64,000 bases of DNA from Bacillota bacterium (GTDB taxonomy: Bacteria > Bacillota > Clostridia > Tissierellales > Sedimentibacteraceae): the NCBI GenBank assembly GCA_023386345.1, contig JAEWJT010000020.1, positions 299,687 through 363,686 on the forward strand. Direction: 5' to 3'. The first letter of the stretch is position 1. Each line of letters starts with the position of its first letter. The notes below the pieces were generated by a model. That model was not told the origin of the DNA. It saw only the letters and a list, made by a program, of their open reading frames with translations, and searched no databases. Below are positions 63,894 through 64,000 of this stretch, one piece after another. Made by a program: the position numbers and the translations under genes.

Positions 63894-64000
63894 ATGAGAG
63901 GTAGTACCGAGAGAACAAAAAGGCTGAGACAGGAGAGTGTAACAACACAGCCAACATTAAGTGTAGAAAGAGCTGTGCTTGAAACGCAGGTTTATAAAGA
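63894..64000 (+). CDS. Glycyl-radical enzyme (PFL-like), 5' fragment
   Basis: Only the first 35 codons fall in the window: MRGSTERTKRLRQESVTTQP followed by TLSVERAVLETQVYK. This is the conserved N-terminus of glycyl-radical enzymes such as trans-4-hydroxyproline dehydratase, glycerol/propanediol dehydratase and related lyases (R-T-R---LR--S-----ISVERA-L-TE-YK). AGAAAGGA at 63874-63881 precedes ATG 63894. It lies 192 bases after the activase. Which substrate it uses cannot be told from this fragment. Confidence 0.8.
   Translation, partial: MRGSTERTKRLRQESVTTQPTLSVERAVLETQVYK

Overview
The window looks like chromosomal DNA of a low-GC anaerobic Firmicute, most likely a Clostridia/Peptostreptococcaceae-type organism. 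Evidence: very AT-rich sequence, AGGAGG-type ribosome binding sites with some TTG starts, consensus sigma-A promoters, and fermentative peptide and amino-acid genes (PepD, OPT and Dpp-type transporters, D-aminoacylase, a glycyl-radical enzyme with its activase). No rRNA, tRNA or CRISPR array was recognised.

Layout. 1-7.1 kb: two half-transporter ABC exporters and a MATE pump, a lone methyltransferase, and a PadR repressor/methyltransferase operon with a near-perfect promoter-operator. 7.4-9.8 kb: a tandem pair of roughly 373-residue proteins, each built from four copies of a hydrophobic helical repeat; the second has a Cys-rich tail. 10.2-13.6 kb: pepD and an OPT transporter. 13.7-48.7 kb: an accessory region bounded and subdivided by five copies of a sequence matching the 3' end of guaA, whose intact gene lies at the right edge. 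I read this as an integration hotspot that has accumulated several islands; no integrase gene remains. Its blocks hold (a) a zinc-ribbon/TPR/TIR protein, (b) a DUF1016 relic, a UDP-sugar pyrophosphorylase and a 51-residue membrane peptide, (c) a defence island, and (d) a sigma/anti-sigma pair with secreted proteins, a secreted C39-like cysteine peptidase, two interrupted genes and a P-loop ATPase. Block (c) has a broken AbiF/AbiD gene behind a GC-rich structured element, a five-gene type I restriction operon (hsdM, a shortened hsdS, a DUF6602-like nuclease-fold gene, a RloC-like anticodon nuclease, hsdR), a complete Wadjet operon (jetD-A-B-C) and an IS3-family element. 48.7-51 kb: guaA and a small membrane protein. 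51-62.1 kb: a LysR regulator divergent from a Dpp-type ABC operon that continues into two ATC-hydrolase paralogues, a D-aminoacylase and a class-I amidotransferase-like hydrolase. 62.7-64 kb: a glycyl-radical activase behind a symmetric operator, and the first codons of its glycyl-radical enzyme.

How the genes fit together. The defence block layers DNA restriction, tRNA cleavage when restriction is inactivated (RloC/PrrC logic) and plasmid removal (Wadjet), next to decayed abortive-infection and nuclease genes. The right arm reads as one catabolic unit: import of peptides or N-acylated amino acids, hydrolysis of amide or thiazoline-type bonds, then possibly glycyl-radical chemistry. All family assignments come from reading motifs by eye; no database search was run.
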